Shown here: positions 1 to 7,194 of the stretch, in pieces
Layout of the letters: each line of letters opens with the position of its first letter
Position numbering within the stretch: position 1 is the stretch's first letter
DNA from: Bacillota bacterium
GTDB taxonomy: Bacteria; Bacillota; Peptococcia; Peptococcales; Peptococcaceae
Length of the DNA: 9,193 nt
Direction: 5' to 3'
Assembly (NCBI GenBank): GCA_023443145.1
Contig: JAEZVS010000179.1
Location: 1-9,193 of the forward strand
Position numbers and translations under genes: made by a program
The notes under the pieces: generated by a model
Told to the model about the DNA's origin: nothing
Databases searched by the model: none
Seen by the model: only the letters and a program-made list of their open reading frames with translations

Positions 1-2
1 AG

Positions 3-584
3 ACAAAAGATGTGCCGCGTCTTTTGGCCATCGCTGCCACCAACCGGGAGGAAAAAGCAAATTCAGTGGCATTCTGGCGTTTGGTGGCCGCTCATTTGGC
101 GCCGGATGTGGATACGCATTTTCGCAATCTGGGTAAAGGGCAGATTTTTGACTGCTTTGGCTGCAGTTGGCAGCGTTGCACCAACGAAGGCTGTCCGCGC
201 ACGGATCTTTTAAAAGAGGAAATTTACGATGAACTTATTGCCGCCGATGCGTTGCTTTTATTGGCGCCCAACTTAAACGATGCCATTGGCCCTGAGTTGG
301 CGGCGTTTATCAATCGTCTCACCTATTTGGGCAACCGCCATCTGCTTTCGAAAAAATTGGCCTATGCCATTATCGTCAGCGGCTATTCGGGAGGCGATTT
401 ACTGGCGCGACAAATATTGAATGCCCTTTGTTTGAATAAGGGATTTCGTCTGCCTCCTTATTTTGCATCGCTGGAAACCGCCAATCGCCCGCACGATATT
501 TTAATTCGGGACGGAGTGGAGATGCGCGCTGAAAACTTTGCCCGCCACATTCGTCATACTCTCACAGGAAGGAGCCAATTATGA
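3..584 (+). CDS. Flavodoxin-fold NAD(P)H:FMN reductase-like protein with Cys cluster (5' partial)
   Basis: Probable flavin-binding oxidoreductase of the NADPH-dependent FMN reductase / iron-sulfur flavoprotein group; substrate unknown, cytosolic. Numbering from an in-frame GTG at 12: strand beta1 plus phosphate loop [15 protein letters not shown] (4-18), four cysteines at 48, 51, 56 and 61 (C-x2-C-x4-C-x4-C), then helix and strand [16 protein letters not shown] (71-86), [10 protein letters not shown] (97-106, the 'AFIDR' position of the family) and a glycine-rich SGYSGGD (123-129). The frame stays open to the window edge and no ribosome binding site precedes the GTG, so the true start is probably just outside; codons TKDV before PRLLAIA support this. 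The Tyr usual after Pro in the second flavin loop is missing (APNLND). The cysteine cluster resembles, but is not spaced exactly like, the Fe-S motif of Isf proteins, so metal binding is inference. The stop overlaps the next ATG (ATGA), implying coupled translation. Confidence 0.7.
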   Translation, partial: TKDVPRLLAIAATNREEKANSVAFWRLVAAHLAPDVDTHFRNLGKGQIFDCFGCSWQRCTNEGCPRTDLLKEEIYDELIAADALLLLAPNLNDAIGPELAAFINRLTYLGNRHLLSKKLAYAIIVSGYSGGDLLARQILNALCLNKGFRLPPYFASLETANRPHDILIRDGVEMRAENFARHIRHTLTGRSQL

Positions 585-2680
585 ATCGACTGGCCCGGGA
601 AGCATCGCCCTATCTTTTACAGCACGCCGATCAGCCGGTTCATTGGGAGCCGTGGGATGATGAAGCCTTTGCCCGCGCTCGCGATGAAGATAAGCCCATC
701 TTTTTGTCCATCGGTTATGCCACCTGTCACTGGTGCCATGTGATGGCTCAAGAATCGTTCGCTCACGATGATGTGGCAGAACTGTTAAATCGTCACTTTG
801 TGTCTGTAAAGGTGGATAGGGAAGAACGTCCCGATGTGGACGACGTGTATATGAATGCATGCCGCTTGATGACCGGCAGTGGGGGATGGCCCCTCACCAT
901 CATTATGGATGCTGGCGGCCGCCCTTTTTTCTCGGCCACCTACCTGCCGAGAGAAAGCCGCTATGGCCGTCTCGGTTTGCTGGATGTGTTGCGCAAGGTG
1001 GTGCGTCTATGGCAAGGCCAGGACGGCGGGCGGGATGCGCTGACCCATGTACAGGAAAATGTGGTATTGCATTTGCATCAACAGGCGCATGCCGGTTCGG
1101 GAGCGGGCCTAGGCACCGATGAAAAAGCCCTTGAGCGGGCAACCCGAAGATTTCGGGAACGGTTTGACAGCACCTGGGGCGGGTTCGGTTCTGCACCGAA
1201 GTTTCCCACACCTCAAAATCTCTTTTTCCTTTTGGATCAGGCTCGGAGCACCGGCAGCGCAGATGCTGAAGAAATGGTGGATCTTACGTTGCGTGCCATG
1301 TGTGCGGGCGGCATCTTTGACCATATCGGTGGTGGTTTTGCACGCTACAGCACCGATTCATATTGGCTGGTGCCGCATTTTGAAAAAATGCTTTATGACA
1401 ACGCTTTGCTTATGCGGCTTCTGGCAGAATACATTGCCGCCTATCCCGAAGCGCATTGGGCCCGCTGGGCCTTGCGCCACAGTGTGCGTTGGCTGCTCCA
1501 GGATATGTCCGCCGAAGGCTGTTTCGCCTCGGCCCAGGATGCCGACAGCAGTGGCCGGGAAGGGCTCTATTATTTGTGGACGCCGGATGAGCTCAAAGAG
1601 GTATTGGGTACAGCCGATGGCACCTGGTTTGCAGAACGGTATGGCATCGATAAAGGCGGCCATATGGAAGGGGGCAGCATCCCCAATTTGATTGGTCAGC
1701 AGCTGGAATCGGCGCCGGATGCGCGCACCCGGACAGTGTTTGCTCGTCTCCGAGAGGTGCGGGCACAGCGCCATCCCCTTTTAACCGACGACAAGATTTT
1801 ATTGGGTTGGAATGCCTTGGCCGTCTCGGCGCTGGTTTGTGCCGGTGCAGTCTTGGAGGAAGAGGTCTGGGTGGACAAAGCACTGGCGGTGCGTCGAAAG
1901 CTGGATGAGTATCTGCTGGCAGACAGTCGCCATCCGGCTTTTCGCCACGGACGTGCAGACGGGGCATCACAGGCTGCACCGACTTTACGAGAGCAAGCGC
2001 AAGGGGCCCCTCGGCATCTTCTGCGTTATAAACGCGGTCAGGCCGATTATCCGGCAGGGGCCACAGATTTGGCTCTGCTGGCGGAATGCGATCTCATGCT
2101 TTACCGGCACACCGGCGATGGCCAACATTTGCTGCAGGCCGTGGCGATCGTAGATGAACTGGAGGGTCATTATGCTGACGGCCGAGGCGGTTTTTTTGAG
2201 ACCGCCGACGATGCCGAGCGCCTCATCCAACGGCCCCGTACCATGGCTGACGGTGCCATGATGGGCGCCAACAGTACGATGGTGGCGGTTTATGATGAGT
2301 TGTTTTCTCTTTTGGGCGCTGCCCGCTTTGGGCAGGCGCGTGATGAACTGGTGGCGCTTTTTTCTCGGGAAGCGTCGTCGGAGCCTTTGGCCCATGGTTA
2401 TTTTTTGCGAGCGCTGAACCGCATTGTTTACGATCCGGGTACCATCCGCATTCTCCATAAGGGCACAGGATTTCCGGAGGATTTTTGTGCCCTGGCGGCC
2501 AAAGATCCCGCTTATTTTTGGCGGCGCGTGGTGCTGGATGATGCCGTCAACCATGATCTTCTCGCAGCACTGTCGATGTCGGATATGGCGAGTCCTGCCG
2601 AGGAGACACGCTACATTTTTTGTCAAAACGGGGTATGCCATCCGGCGGTTGGGACGCCGGAGGAGCTGCCCTTGGTGTAG
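581..2680 (+). CDS. yyaL: YyaL-family thioredoxin domain protein (DUF255 / SPATA20-like)
   Basis: Full-length member (699 aa) of the YyaL/SPATA20 family, which is widespread but has no firmly established biochemical role. Residues 1 to about 165 form the thioredoxin-like DUF255 domain: [14 protein letters not shown] (9-22), the CHWC redox motif (C49, C52) and [10 protein letters not shown] (78-87). From about 180 onward lies an alpha/alpha-toroid like those of N-acylglucosamine 2-epimerase and glycosidase folds, with the family hallmarks [11 protein letters not shown] (199-209), [12 protein letters not shown] (262-273), [14 protein letters not shown] (320-333) and [11 protein letters not shown] (403-413). 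The C-terminus has a second Cys pair, C681 and C686. The ATG is supported by AGGAAGGAG at 566-574 with 6-nt spacing. The start overlaps the flavoprotein stop by ATGA, so the two are probably made together; this context hints at a redox function but does not prove it. No clear terminator follows. Confidence 0.93.
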   Translation: MNRLAREASPYLLQHADQPVHWEPWDDEAFARARDEDKPIFLSIGYATCHWCHVMAQESFAHDDVAELLNRHFVSVKVDREERPDVDDVYMNACRLMTGSGGWPLTIIMDAGGRPFFSATYLPRESRYGRLGLLDVLRKVVRLWQGQDGGRDALTHVQENVVLHLHQQAHAGSGAGLGTDEKALERATRRFRERFDSTWGGFGSAPKFPTPQNLFFLLDQARSTGSADAEEMVDLTLRAMCAGGIFDHIGGGFARYSTDSYWLVPHFEKMLYDNALLMRLLAEYIAAYPEAHWARWALRHSVRWLLQDMSAEGCFASAQDADSSGREGLYYLWTPDELKEVLGTADGTWFAERYGIDKGGHMEGGSIPNLIGQQLESAPDARTRTVFARLREVRAQRHPLLTDDKILLGWNALAVSALVCAGAVLEEEVWVDKALAVRRKLDEYLLADSRHPAFRHGRADGASQAAPTLREQAQGAPRHLLRYKRGQADYPAGATDLALLAECDLMLYRHTGDGQHLLQAVAIVDELEGHYADGRGGFFETADDAERLIQRPRTMADGAMMGANSTMVAVYDELFSLLGAARFGQARDELVALFSREASSEPLAHGYFLRALNRIVYDPGTIRILHKGTGFPEDFCALAAKDPAYFWRRVVLDDAVNHDLLAALSMSDMASPAEETRYIFCQNGVCHPAVGTPEELPLV

Positions 2681-2764
2681 ACCCGAAAGTTTGGCGGTTA
2701 TGTAAATGGAAGAGGTTACCATCATTTCAGATAGGTTGAAGCATTTTTGTGGGTCACATATTTA

Positions 2765-2769
2765 GGAGG
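2765..2769 (+). promoter_or_regulatory. Ribosome binding site fixing the ArAE protein start
   Basis: GGAGG lies only 2 nt before the ATG at 2772 but 8 nt before the in-frame ATG at 2778, which decides for the second ATG. Confidence 0.75.
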
Positions 2770-2777
2770 AGATGCGG

Positions 2778-3542
2778 ATGTCACCAGAGGATCCCCATCT
2801 GAATCAATCGTCTTCGGCGGGTAAATCCTCCAGAGATGTGGATAAGGCGCCAAGGAGAAAAAAAGAAACCGACGCCCAACATGAAGAACGGCGGGCGCAT
2901 GTGCACATGCTTGATCATGTGCCGGAAGCGTTTCATTTCGGTTGGCGCATTCATAAAACGGGTTTGGCGGCGTTTATATGTTCGGTGTTCAGCTATGGCA
3001 TGGGCGGTTATCCCTTTTTTGCAGTTGTCGCGGCGCTCATTTGTATGAAGCCTACCCTGGAAGACAGTCTTCAGGTGGGATGGGATCGCATCATCGGCAC
3101 CTGTATTGGCGGGATGATGGGCATGGTTATGCTCTATCTTTTCAAAGCCGTCCACTTGGACGGCCGCCCACTGCTGTTTCATTTTTTCACGATTTTGGCC
3201 ATGATGGTGCTCATAAAAATCATTGTCATTATTCGCCACAACCAGGCGGTGGTCATTACCTGTGTGGTGTACTCCTCTATTTTGCTGATGCCGCACGGTC
3301 CCGGACAATCCATTATGCAGTATTCCATGCTGCGTATTTTAGACACCCTCTTAGGAGTGGTGGTGGCCCTCATCATCAATGAGTTGCTGCCCAATCATTA
3401 TGTGGATAAAGAAGCTGAGGCCGCCGCTAATGTAGAAGACGCTCAGCATGTGGCGCAAAAGGCGGAAGCCGATTTGGAGAAAAAAGAAGACGTATTGGAA
3501 AAAACCGTTGTTATGTCTAAAGATGAAGACAAAAAACAGTGA
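2778..3542 (+). CDS. Aromatic acid exporter-type membrane protein (ArAE_1 / DUF939, FUSC-like)
   Basis: Inner-membrane protein of 254 aa from the ArAE_1 (DUF939)/FUSC-like family; the transported substrate cannot be told from sequence. Residues 1-50 are hydrophilic and charged. The membrane part begins at about 55 with FGWRIHKTGLAAFICSVFS, followed by the family signature YPFFAVVAALICMKPTLEDSLQVGWDRIIGT (78-108; PTLEDS is diagnostic). Hydrophobic helices follow at about 109-122, 134-152, 157-172 and 186-203. A Glu/Lys/Ala-rich, probably coiled tail (209-254) ends the protein. Many relatives carry a longer folded C-terminal domain; here there is only the short charged tail. It sits 97 nt after the YyaL gene with no obvious terminator between them, so read-through is possible. 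It is separated from the methionine unit by that unit's own promoter. Starting at 2772 would add only two residues. Confidence 0.85.
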   Translation: MSPEDPHLNQSSSAGKSSRDVDKAPRRKKETDAQHEERRAHVHMLDHVPEAFHFGWRIHKTGLAAFICSVFSYGMGGYPFFAVVAALICMKPTLEDSLQVGWDRIIGTCIGGMMGMVMLYLFKAVHLDGRPLLFHFFTILAMMVLIKIIVIIRHNQAVVITCVVYSSILLMPHGPGQSIMQYSMLRILDTLLGVVVALIINELLPNHYVDKEAEAAANVEDAQHVAQKAEADLEKKEDVLEKTVVMSKDEDKKQ

Positions 3543-3627
3543 ATGCGGCTCGAAGGGAAAATGGTGTGTCATAAAACAGGCGCATTATTATTCGTCAAAA
3601 TTCGTGAAAAATTTGCATATTCTCCTC
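3543..3627. other. Intergenic segment before the met promoter, no gene
   Basis: No coding frame or convincing terminator is visible. It contains two adjacent near-identical 10-mers, TTCGTCAAAA (3591-3600) and TTCGTGAAAA (3601-3610), and an A/T-rich stretch just upstream of the -35, which could act as an UP element. A 6-bp inverted match (AATGCG 3542-3547 / CGCATT 3581-3586) has a long loop and no good T-run. The whole gap to metY (3543-3856) is otherwise filled by the promoter, riboswitch and terminator listed separately. Confidence 0.5.
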
Positions 3628-3656
3628 TTTACAGGGTGAGGGCTTTCTGTTATACT
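3628..3656 (+). promoter_or_regulatory. Promoter of the methionine operon (sigma70/sigmaA type)
   Basis: A -35 TTTACA (3628-3633) and a -10 TATACT (3651-3656) are separated by exactly 17 nt. A TG dinucleotide at 3648-3649 gives an extended -10 (TGTTATACT). Transcription would start near 3663, about 17 nt before the riboswitch P1 stem. Read directly from sequence; activity is inferred. Confidence 0.8.
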
Positions 3657-3679
3657 GCATTTTAATCATATATGATACT

Positions 3680-3779
3680 CATTTATCAAGAGTGGTGGAG
3701 GGACTGGCCCTATGAAACCCGGCAACAGCCTTTATGGTATTGTGCCAAATCCAGCAGACAGACGTCTGGGAGATAAGTG
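3680..3779 (+). ncRNA. SAM-I (S-box) riboswitch aptamer
   Basis: The leader matches the S-box consensus: AAGAG...GGTGGAGGGACTGGCCC, then ATGAAACCCGGCAAC, GTGCCAAATCC and GGGAGATAAG. P1 is formed by 3680-3687 (CATTTATC) with 3772-3779 (GATAAGTG), one pair being G-U. P4 is CAGAC (3755-3759) with GTCTG (3764-3768) around a 4-nt loop. This class binds S-adenosylmethionine and stabilises P1, which here would free the terminator downstream and switch off metY-metA-metN-metI-metQ. The match of core motifs, location and downstream genes makes the identification very secure. Confidence 0.97.
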
Positions 3780-3812
3780 GAAGGTTATCGTTTAGCGAAC
3801 AAACGCCATCTC
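3770..3812 (+). promoter_or_regulatory. Predicted antiterminator of the SAM riboswitch
   Basis: GAGAT (3770-3774) can pair with ATCTC (3808-3812), and CGTTT (3789-3793) with AAACG (3801-3805), with a possible GG:CC pairing between them. The first helix uses P1 bases 3772-3774 and both use bases of the terminator 5' arm. The fold is therefore exclusive with P1 and the terminator, which is standard S-box logic. Pairing was found by eye, without energy calculation. Confidence 0.6.
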
Positions 3813-3834
3813 ACTCTCAGGGATGGCGTTTGTT
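3798..3834 (+). terminator. Regulated intrinsic terminator of the SAM riboswitch
   Basis: A perfect 13-bp stem, AACAAACGCCATC (3798-3810) with GATGGCGTTTGTT (3822-3834), has an 11-nt loop. The T-rich side is mostly inside the stem, followed by GCGTTTG, so the uridine tract is imperfect. It ends before the metY ribosome binding site, which points to transcriptional rather than translational control. Confidence 0.88.
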
Positions 3835-3844
3835 GCGTTTGATT

Positions 3845-3851
3845 GAGGAGG
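3845..3851 (+). promoter_or_regulatory. Ribosome binding site fixing the metY start
   Basis: GAGGAGG lies 5 nt before ATG 3857. A longer in-frame reading from 3734 exists, but it lies inside the riboswitch and terminator and has no such site. Confidence 0.9.
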
Positions 3852-3856
3852 TTAAC

Positions 3857-5149
3857 ATGAATAACGACGAATTGCGACAGACAAACTTGGGCACCCGCTG
3901 CGTTCAAGCCGGTTTTATTCCGGAAAATCAAGGGCCGCGCATTATGCCTATTGTGCAGTCCACCACCTTTAAGTACGACACGGCAGACGAGTTGGGGGAC
4001 GTGTTCGATTTAAAGGTCAATGCGCCCATGTATACGCGTTTGGGCAACCCGTCGCTCTCCTGGCTGGAAGAAAAAGTGGCTGCAATGGAAGGGGGCGTGG
4101 CAGCGCTCACCACATCCAGCGGACAGGCAGCCAATCTTTTTGCCATCACCAACATTGCCCGAGCCGGTCAGCATGTGTTGGCTATGAGCAATCTTTACGG
4201 GGGCACACATACGCTTTTAGGTTCCCAGCTCAAAAAATTCGGCATTGACGTCACTTTCATCAGCCCGTCGTTGTCGTTGGATGAAATGAAGACCCATCTC
4301 CGCGACAACACGCGCTGTATTTTCTCGGAGATGATCGGCAATCCGGCGTTGGATGTACTGGATTTGGAAAAAGTGAAAGCCTTGGCTGCACATGCGGATG
4401 TACCGCTCATTGTGGACAACACTTTTCCCACACCGGTGCTTTGCCGCCCCATTGAATGGGGCGCCGACATTGTCACCCATTCGGCCACGAAATATTTGGA
4501 TGGTCATGCCACCTCGGTGGGGGGCATCATTGTTGATGCCGGAAAGTTTAACTGGAACAATGGGAAATATCCTGAATTGAGCGAGCCGGATCACGATTAT
4601 CACGGCCTTATCTATACGGAAACCTTTGGTGCGGCGGCTTTTATCGCCAAATGCCGTGCCGGTCTCCTGCGGGATATTGGCGCCACCATGAGCCCTTTTA
4701 ATGCCTTTTTGATTAACTTGGGCATTGAAACATTGCATCTGCGTATGGCGCGCCATTCTGAAAACGCGCTGGCCGTCGCCAGGCATTTGGAAAATCATCC
4801 CGACATTGCTTGGGTGAGATATCCGGGCTTGGAAAACGATCCCAGTTATGAACTGGCGCAGAAATATTTGCCGCAAGGCCAGTCCGGCGTGGTGGCATTT
4901 GGTCCCAAAGGTGGACAAGATCGCGCCCGTGCGGTTATTGATGCGCTGAAACTCTGCACCTTGGTGACCCACGTGGGCGATTTGCGTTCTCACGTGATTC
5001 ATCCTGCTTCCACGACCCACCGCCAACTGGATGAAGCCGCTTTGACGGCGGCAGGTGTGGCCCCTGAGCTGATTCGCTTTAATGTGGGTATAGAAGATTT
5101 GGAAGATATTTTAAACGATGTGGATCAGGCGCTGGCTGCCACTCGATAA
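3857..5149 (+). CDS. metY: O-acetylhomoserine sulfhydrylase (PLP enzyme, Cys/Met metabolism family)
   Basis: Cytosolic PLP enzyme of 430 aa, the usual MetY length. It makes homocysteine (and acetate) from O-acetyl-L-homoserine and sulfide, the direct sulfhydrylation route. Visible hallmarks: FIPENQGPRIMPIVQSTTF (20-38), YTRLGNPS (59-66), SSGQAAN (87-93, PLP-phosphate region), SNLYGGTH (111-118), VDNTF (186-190, with the Asp that contacts the pyridine nitrogen), HSATKYLDGH (208-217, PLP-binding Lys212) and the C-terminal SHVIHPASTTHRQL (378-391). The long insert after the Lys (FNWNNGKYPELSEPDHDYHG, 231-250) is typical of MetY and argues against cystathionine gamma-synthase or beta-lyase. It is first in the S-box operon and followed 33 nt later by metA, which supplies its substrate. 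SAM control through the leader is expected. Confidence 0.95.
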   Translation: MNNDELRQTNLGTRCVQAGFIPENQGPRIMPIVQSTTFKYDTADELGDVFDLKVNAPMYTRLGNPSLSWLEEKVAAMEGGVAALTTSSGQAANLFAITNIARAGQHVLAMSNLYGGTHTLLGSQLKKFGIDVTFISPSLSLDEMKTHLRDNTRCIFSEMIGNPALDVLDLEKVKALAAHADVPLIVDNTFPTPVLCRPIEWGADIVTHSATKYLDGHATSVGGIIVDAGKFNWNNGKYPELSEPDHDYHGLIYTETFGAAAFIAKCRAGLLRDIGATMSPFNAFLINLGIETLHLRMARHSENALAVARHLENHPDIAWVRYPGLENDPSYELAQKYLPQGQSGVVAFGPKGGQDRARAVIDALKLCTLVTHVGDLRSHVIHPASTTHRQLDEAALTAAGVAPELIRFNVGIEDLEDILNDVDQALAATR

Positions 5150-5182
5150 CATGAATCCAACCAGCTAGAAAGGGATGACGCT

Positions 5183-6130
5183 GTGCCTGTTATCATACCA
5201 AAAGATTTGCCCGCTACCGAAGCGTTGGCGGAGGAATTTATTTCGGTCATGCATGAGGAACGGGCCCTCGCTCAAGACATCAGACCTTTGCGTATTGCGC
5301 TCATTAACCTCATGCCTTTGAAAATTGTGACGGAAACCCAGTTTTTGCGTCTCATTGGGAATACCCCCCTGCAGGTGGATGTGGATCTGATTACGATGAG
5401 CGGTCATCAAAGCACCCATACACCGGAAAAACATCTTTTTAAATTTTACCATCGCTTTCAAGATGTAAAAGATAAGCGCTATGACGGCGTTATTGTCACC
5501 GGGGCGCCGGTGGAAATGCTCGACTTTGAAGAAGTGGATTATTGGGATGAGCTGACAGAGGTATTTGACTGGTGCAACACCAATGTGTATTCCAGCCTAT
5601 TTGTGTGCTGGGCGGCCCAGGCCGCTCTCTACCAATATTATGGCATTCCGAAAGTGATTTTGCCTGAAAAGCTTTTCGGCATCTATGAGCACAAAATCAT
5701 CCGCAATCGCGATATCACCCGGGGTTTTGACGATGTGCTCTGTGCGCCTCATTCGCGCCATACCACCAACCGGCCCTCAGATATTGTGCGCAACAAAGAG
5801 CTGAAGGTGCTGGCCCAGTCCGATGAAGCGGGGGTGCTTCTGACCACCACCCGTGATCAACGGCATTACTATATTGCGGGACATTTGGAATACGATCCTT
5901 TAACGCTTAAAAGCGAATACGACCGCGATATTAAGAAAGGCATGACAAATGTGCCGTTGCCTAAAAATTATTTTCCCGGTGACGATCCCGGGCTGGAACC
6001 GGTTGTGCGCTGGCGGAGCCACGCCAATCTTTTGGCATCCAACTGGCTCAACCATATTGTTTACCAGTGGACACCGTACGATTTGAACAAACTGGAGCCG
6101 CGACAAGTGGCCAAAAAGGAGAAAAAATGA
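5183..6130 (+). CDS. metA: Homoserine O-acetyltransferase, MetA type (acetyl-CoA-specific residue)
   Basis: Enzyme of 315 aa in the MetA homoserine O-acyltransferase family, in the class-I glutamine amidotransferase-like fold; it activates homoserine for methionine synthesis. Signature regions: MPVIIPKDLPA at the N-terminus, INLMPLKIVTETQFLRL (41-57), VTGAPVEMLDFEEVDYW (105-121), SSLFVCWAAQAAL (137-149) with nucleophile Cys142, and YYIAGHLEYDP (229-239) with His234/Glu236 completing the active site. Residue 111 is Glu, which in characterised members goes with acetyl-CoA, whereas Gly there goes with succinyl-CoA. The acetyl assignment fits the adjacent metY. The start is GTG, supported by AAAGGGA (5169-5175) with 7-nt spacing and by the family's conserved N-terminus; an ATG at 5175 is out of frame. 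The stop overlaps the metN start (ATGA). Confidence 0.94.
   Translation: MPVIIPKDLPATEALAEEFISVMHEERALAQDIRPLRIALINLMPLKIVTETQFLRLIGNTPLQVDVDLITMSGHQSTHTPEKHLFKFYHRFQDVKDKRYDGVIVTGAPVEMLDFEEVDYWDELTEVFDWCNTNVYSSLFVCWAAQAALYQYYGIPKVILPEKLFGIYEHKIIRNRDITRGFDDVLCAPHSRHTTNRPSDIVRNKELKVLAQSDEAGVLLTTTRDQRHYYIAGHLEYDPLTLKSEYDRDIKKGMTNVPLPKNYFPGDDPGLEPVVRWRSHANLLASNWLNHIVYQWTPYDLNKLEPRQVAKKEKK
6116..6121 (+). promoter_or_regulatory. Ribosome binding site fixing the metN start
   Basis: AAGGAG lies 5 nt before ATG 6127, inside the end of metA. It rules out the in-frame ATG at 6067, which would put 60 nt of overlap into metA. Confidence 0.8.
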
Positions 6131-7194
6131 ACGTGCACACAGCAGAAGCTGAAGGAGGTTTTCGTCAAGGAGAAATCCGCGCGCAAGGAAAACCCATCAT
6201 CGAAATCAAAGACTTAAGCAAGTCCTTTCGTGTAAAGGGGCAAACCATCCATGCTTTAGAGCAGGTGAATTTAAGTATTTATCCCGGCGAAGTTTTTGGC
6301 ATCATCGGCATGAGCGGAGCAGGCAAGTCCACTTTGGTGCGCTGCATCAATTTTTTAGAAAAGCCTTCTTCCGGAGCGGTGGTGTTTCATGGTGAGGACT
6401 TGGGCACCCTTTCGCCCAAATCTTTGCGTGAGGTGCGCCGCCAGATGGGCATGATCTTCCAGCAGTTCAATTTACTGATGCAGCGCACAGCACTGGAAAA
6501 TGTGTGCTTTCCTCTGGAAATTTCAGGTGTGCCGAAAGGAGAAGCACGGCGGCGAGCCGAAGAGCTTTTGGCTGTGGTGGGCTTGTCGGAGCGGGCGCAC
6601 GCTTATCCGGCCCAGCTTTCCGGTGGTCAAAAGCAGCGGGTGGCGATTGCCCGTGCCTTGGCCACCGATCCCAAAGTGCTGTTGTGCGATGAAGCCACTT
6701 CCGCTTTAGATCCGGAAACCACCCAATCGATTTTAAGCCTTATTCGCCGCTTAAGTGCGGAGATGGGACTTACGGTCATCATTATCACCCATGAAATGAG
6801 CGTGGTGGAATCTATTTGTCAGCGCGTGGCGGTGATTGCCGATCACAAAATTGCGGAAGTGGGTGAGGTGACGGAGATATTTGCCAATCCTCAAACAGAT
6901 GCGACGCGTCGCCTGGTTTATCAGGAAGAACGCGATCCCATTACTTTCCGCGCCGGCGACGGCAGTCAGCTGCGTATTGTCTTTGAAGGCGGCGATGCTT
7001 TTGAACCGGTGCTTTCGGATATGATACTGTCGACACGCGAGCCGGTGAACATTCTACACGCCGACACCCGCACCATTGATGGCCGCGTCTTCGGCCAAAT
7101 GGTGATTCAATTGGGACCCGATGCCAATAAGACGCGTATTTGCGCTTATTTGAAAGGACAAGGCATTCGTGTGGAGGAGGTGCACCATGTTTGA
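6127..7194 (+). CDS. metN: Methionine ABC transporter ATP-binding protein MetN
   Basis: ATPase subunit (355 aa) of the MetNIQ methionine importer, on the cytoplasmic membrane face. ABC motifs in order: Walker A GMSGAGKST (61-69), Q-loop FQQF (111-114), signature LSGGQ (164-168), Walker B VLLCDE (184-189), D-loop SALD (192-195) and H-loop His222. Residues from about 270 to the end form the C-terminal NIL domain found in MetN proteins, which in known members binds methionine and inhibits uptake when the cell is replete. An N-terminal extension of about 23 residues precedes the usual family start (IIEIKDLSKSF); no ATG, GTG or TTG nearer the domain is well placed, so ATG 6127 is kept. Translation is coupled to metA by ATGA, and metI starts 8 nt inside its end. 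Confidence 0.96.
   Translation: MNVHTAEAEGGFRQGEIRAQGKPIIEIKDLSKSFRVKGQTIHALEQVNLSIYPGEVFGIIGMSGAGKSTLVRCINFLEKPSSGAVVFHGEDLGTLSPKSLREVRRQMGMIFQQFNLLMQRTALENVCFPLEISGVPKGEARRRAEELLAVVGLSERAHAYPAQLSGGQKQRVAIARALATDPKVLLCDEATSALDPETTQSILSLIRRLSAEMGLTVIIITHEMSVVESICQRVAVIADHKIAEVGEVTEIFANPQTDATRRLVYQEERDPITFRAGDGSQLRIVFEGGDAFEPVLSDMILSTREPVNILHADTRTIDGRVFGQMVIQLGPDANKTRICAYLKGQGIRVEEVHHV

Noticed and set aside
1119..1691. Overlapping + strand frame inside the YyaL gene
   Set aside because: It is rich in Pro, Cys and Trp without domain pattern, and the main frame is continuous and family-conserved here.
1985..2725. Long minus-strand open frame opposite the YyaL gene
   Set aside because: The + strand frame encodes recognisable YyaL motifs throughout; the antisense reading has no family features and no ribosome binding site.
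2736..2764. Possible promoter TTGAAG-17-TATTTA before the ArAE gene
   Set aside because: Transcription would begin at or after the ribosome binding site at 2765-2769, leaving no usable leader.
3542..3586. AATGCG/CGCATT inverted pair after the ArAE gene as a terminator
   Set aside because: The stem is only 6 bp with a loop over 30 nt and no proper T-run.
3671..3676. Alternative -10 TATGAT
   Set aside because: The sequence 17 nt upstream (TGTTAT) is a poor -35, while the TTTACA/TATACT pair just upstream is far better.
3734..3856. 41-residue upstream extension of metY in the same frame
   Set aside because: It lies within the riboswitch aptamer and terminator, matches no MetY N-terminus, and ATG 3857 has an ideal ribosome binding site.
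4217..5026. Long minus-strand open frame opposite metY
   Set aside because: It is a shadow of metY, which has all catalytic motifs on the + strand; the antisense protein shows no domain pattern.
6067..6126. Earlier in-frame ATG for metN
   Set aside because: It would overlap metA by 64 nt and has no ribosome binding site; ATG 6127 is well placed after AAGGAG.
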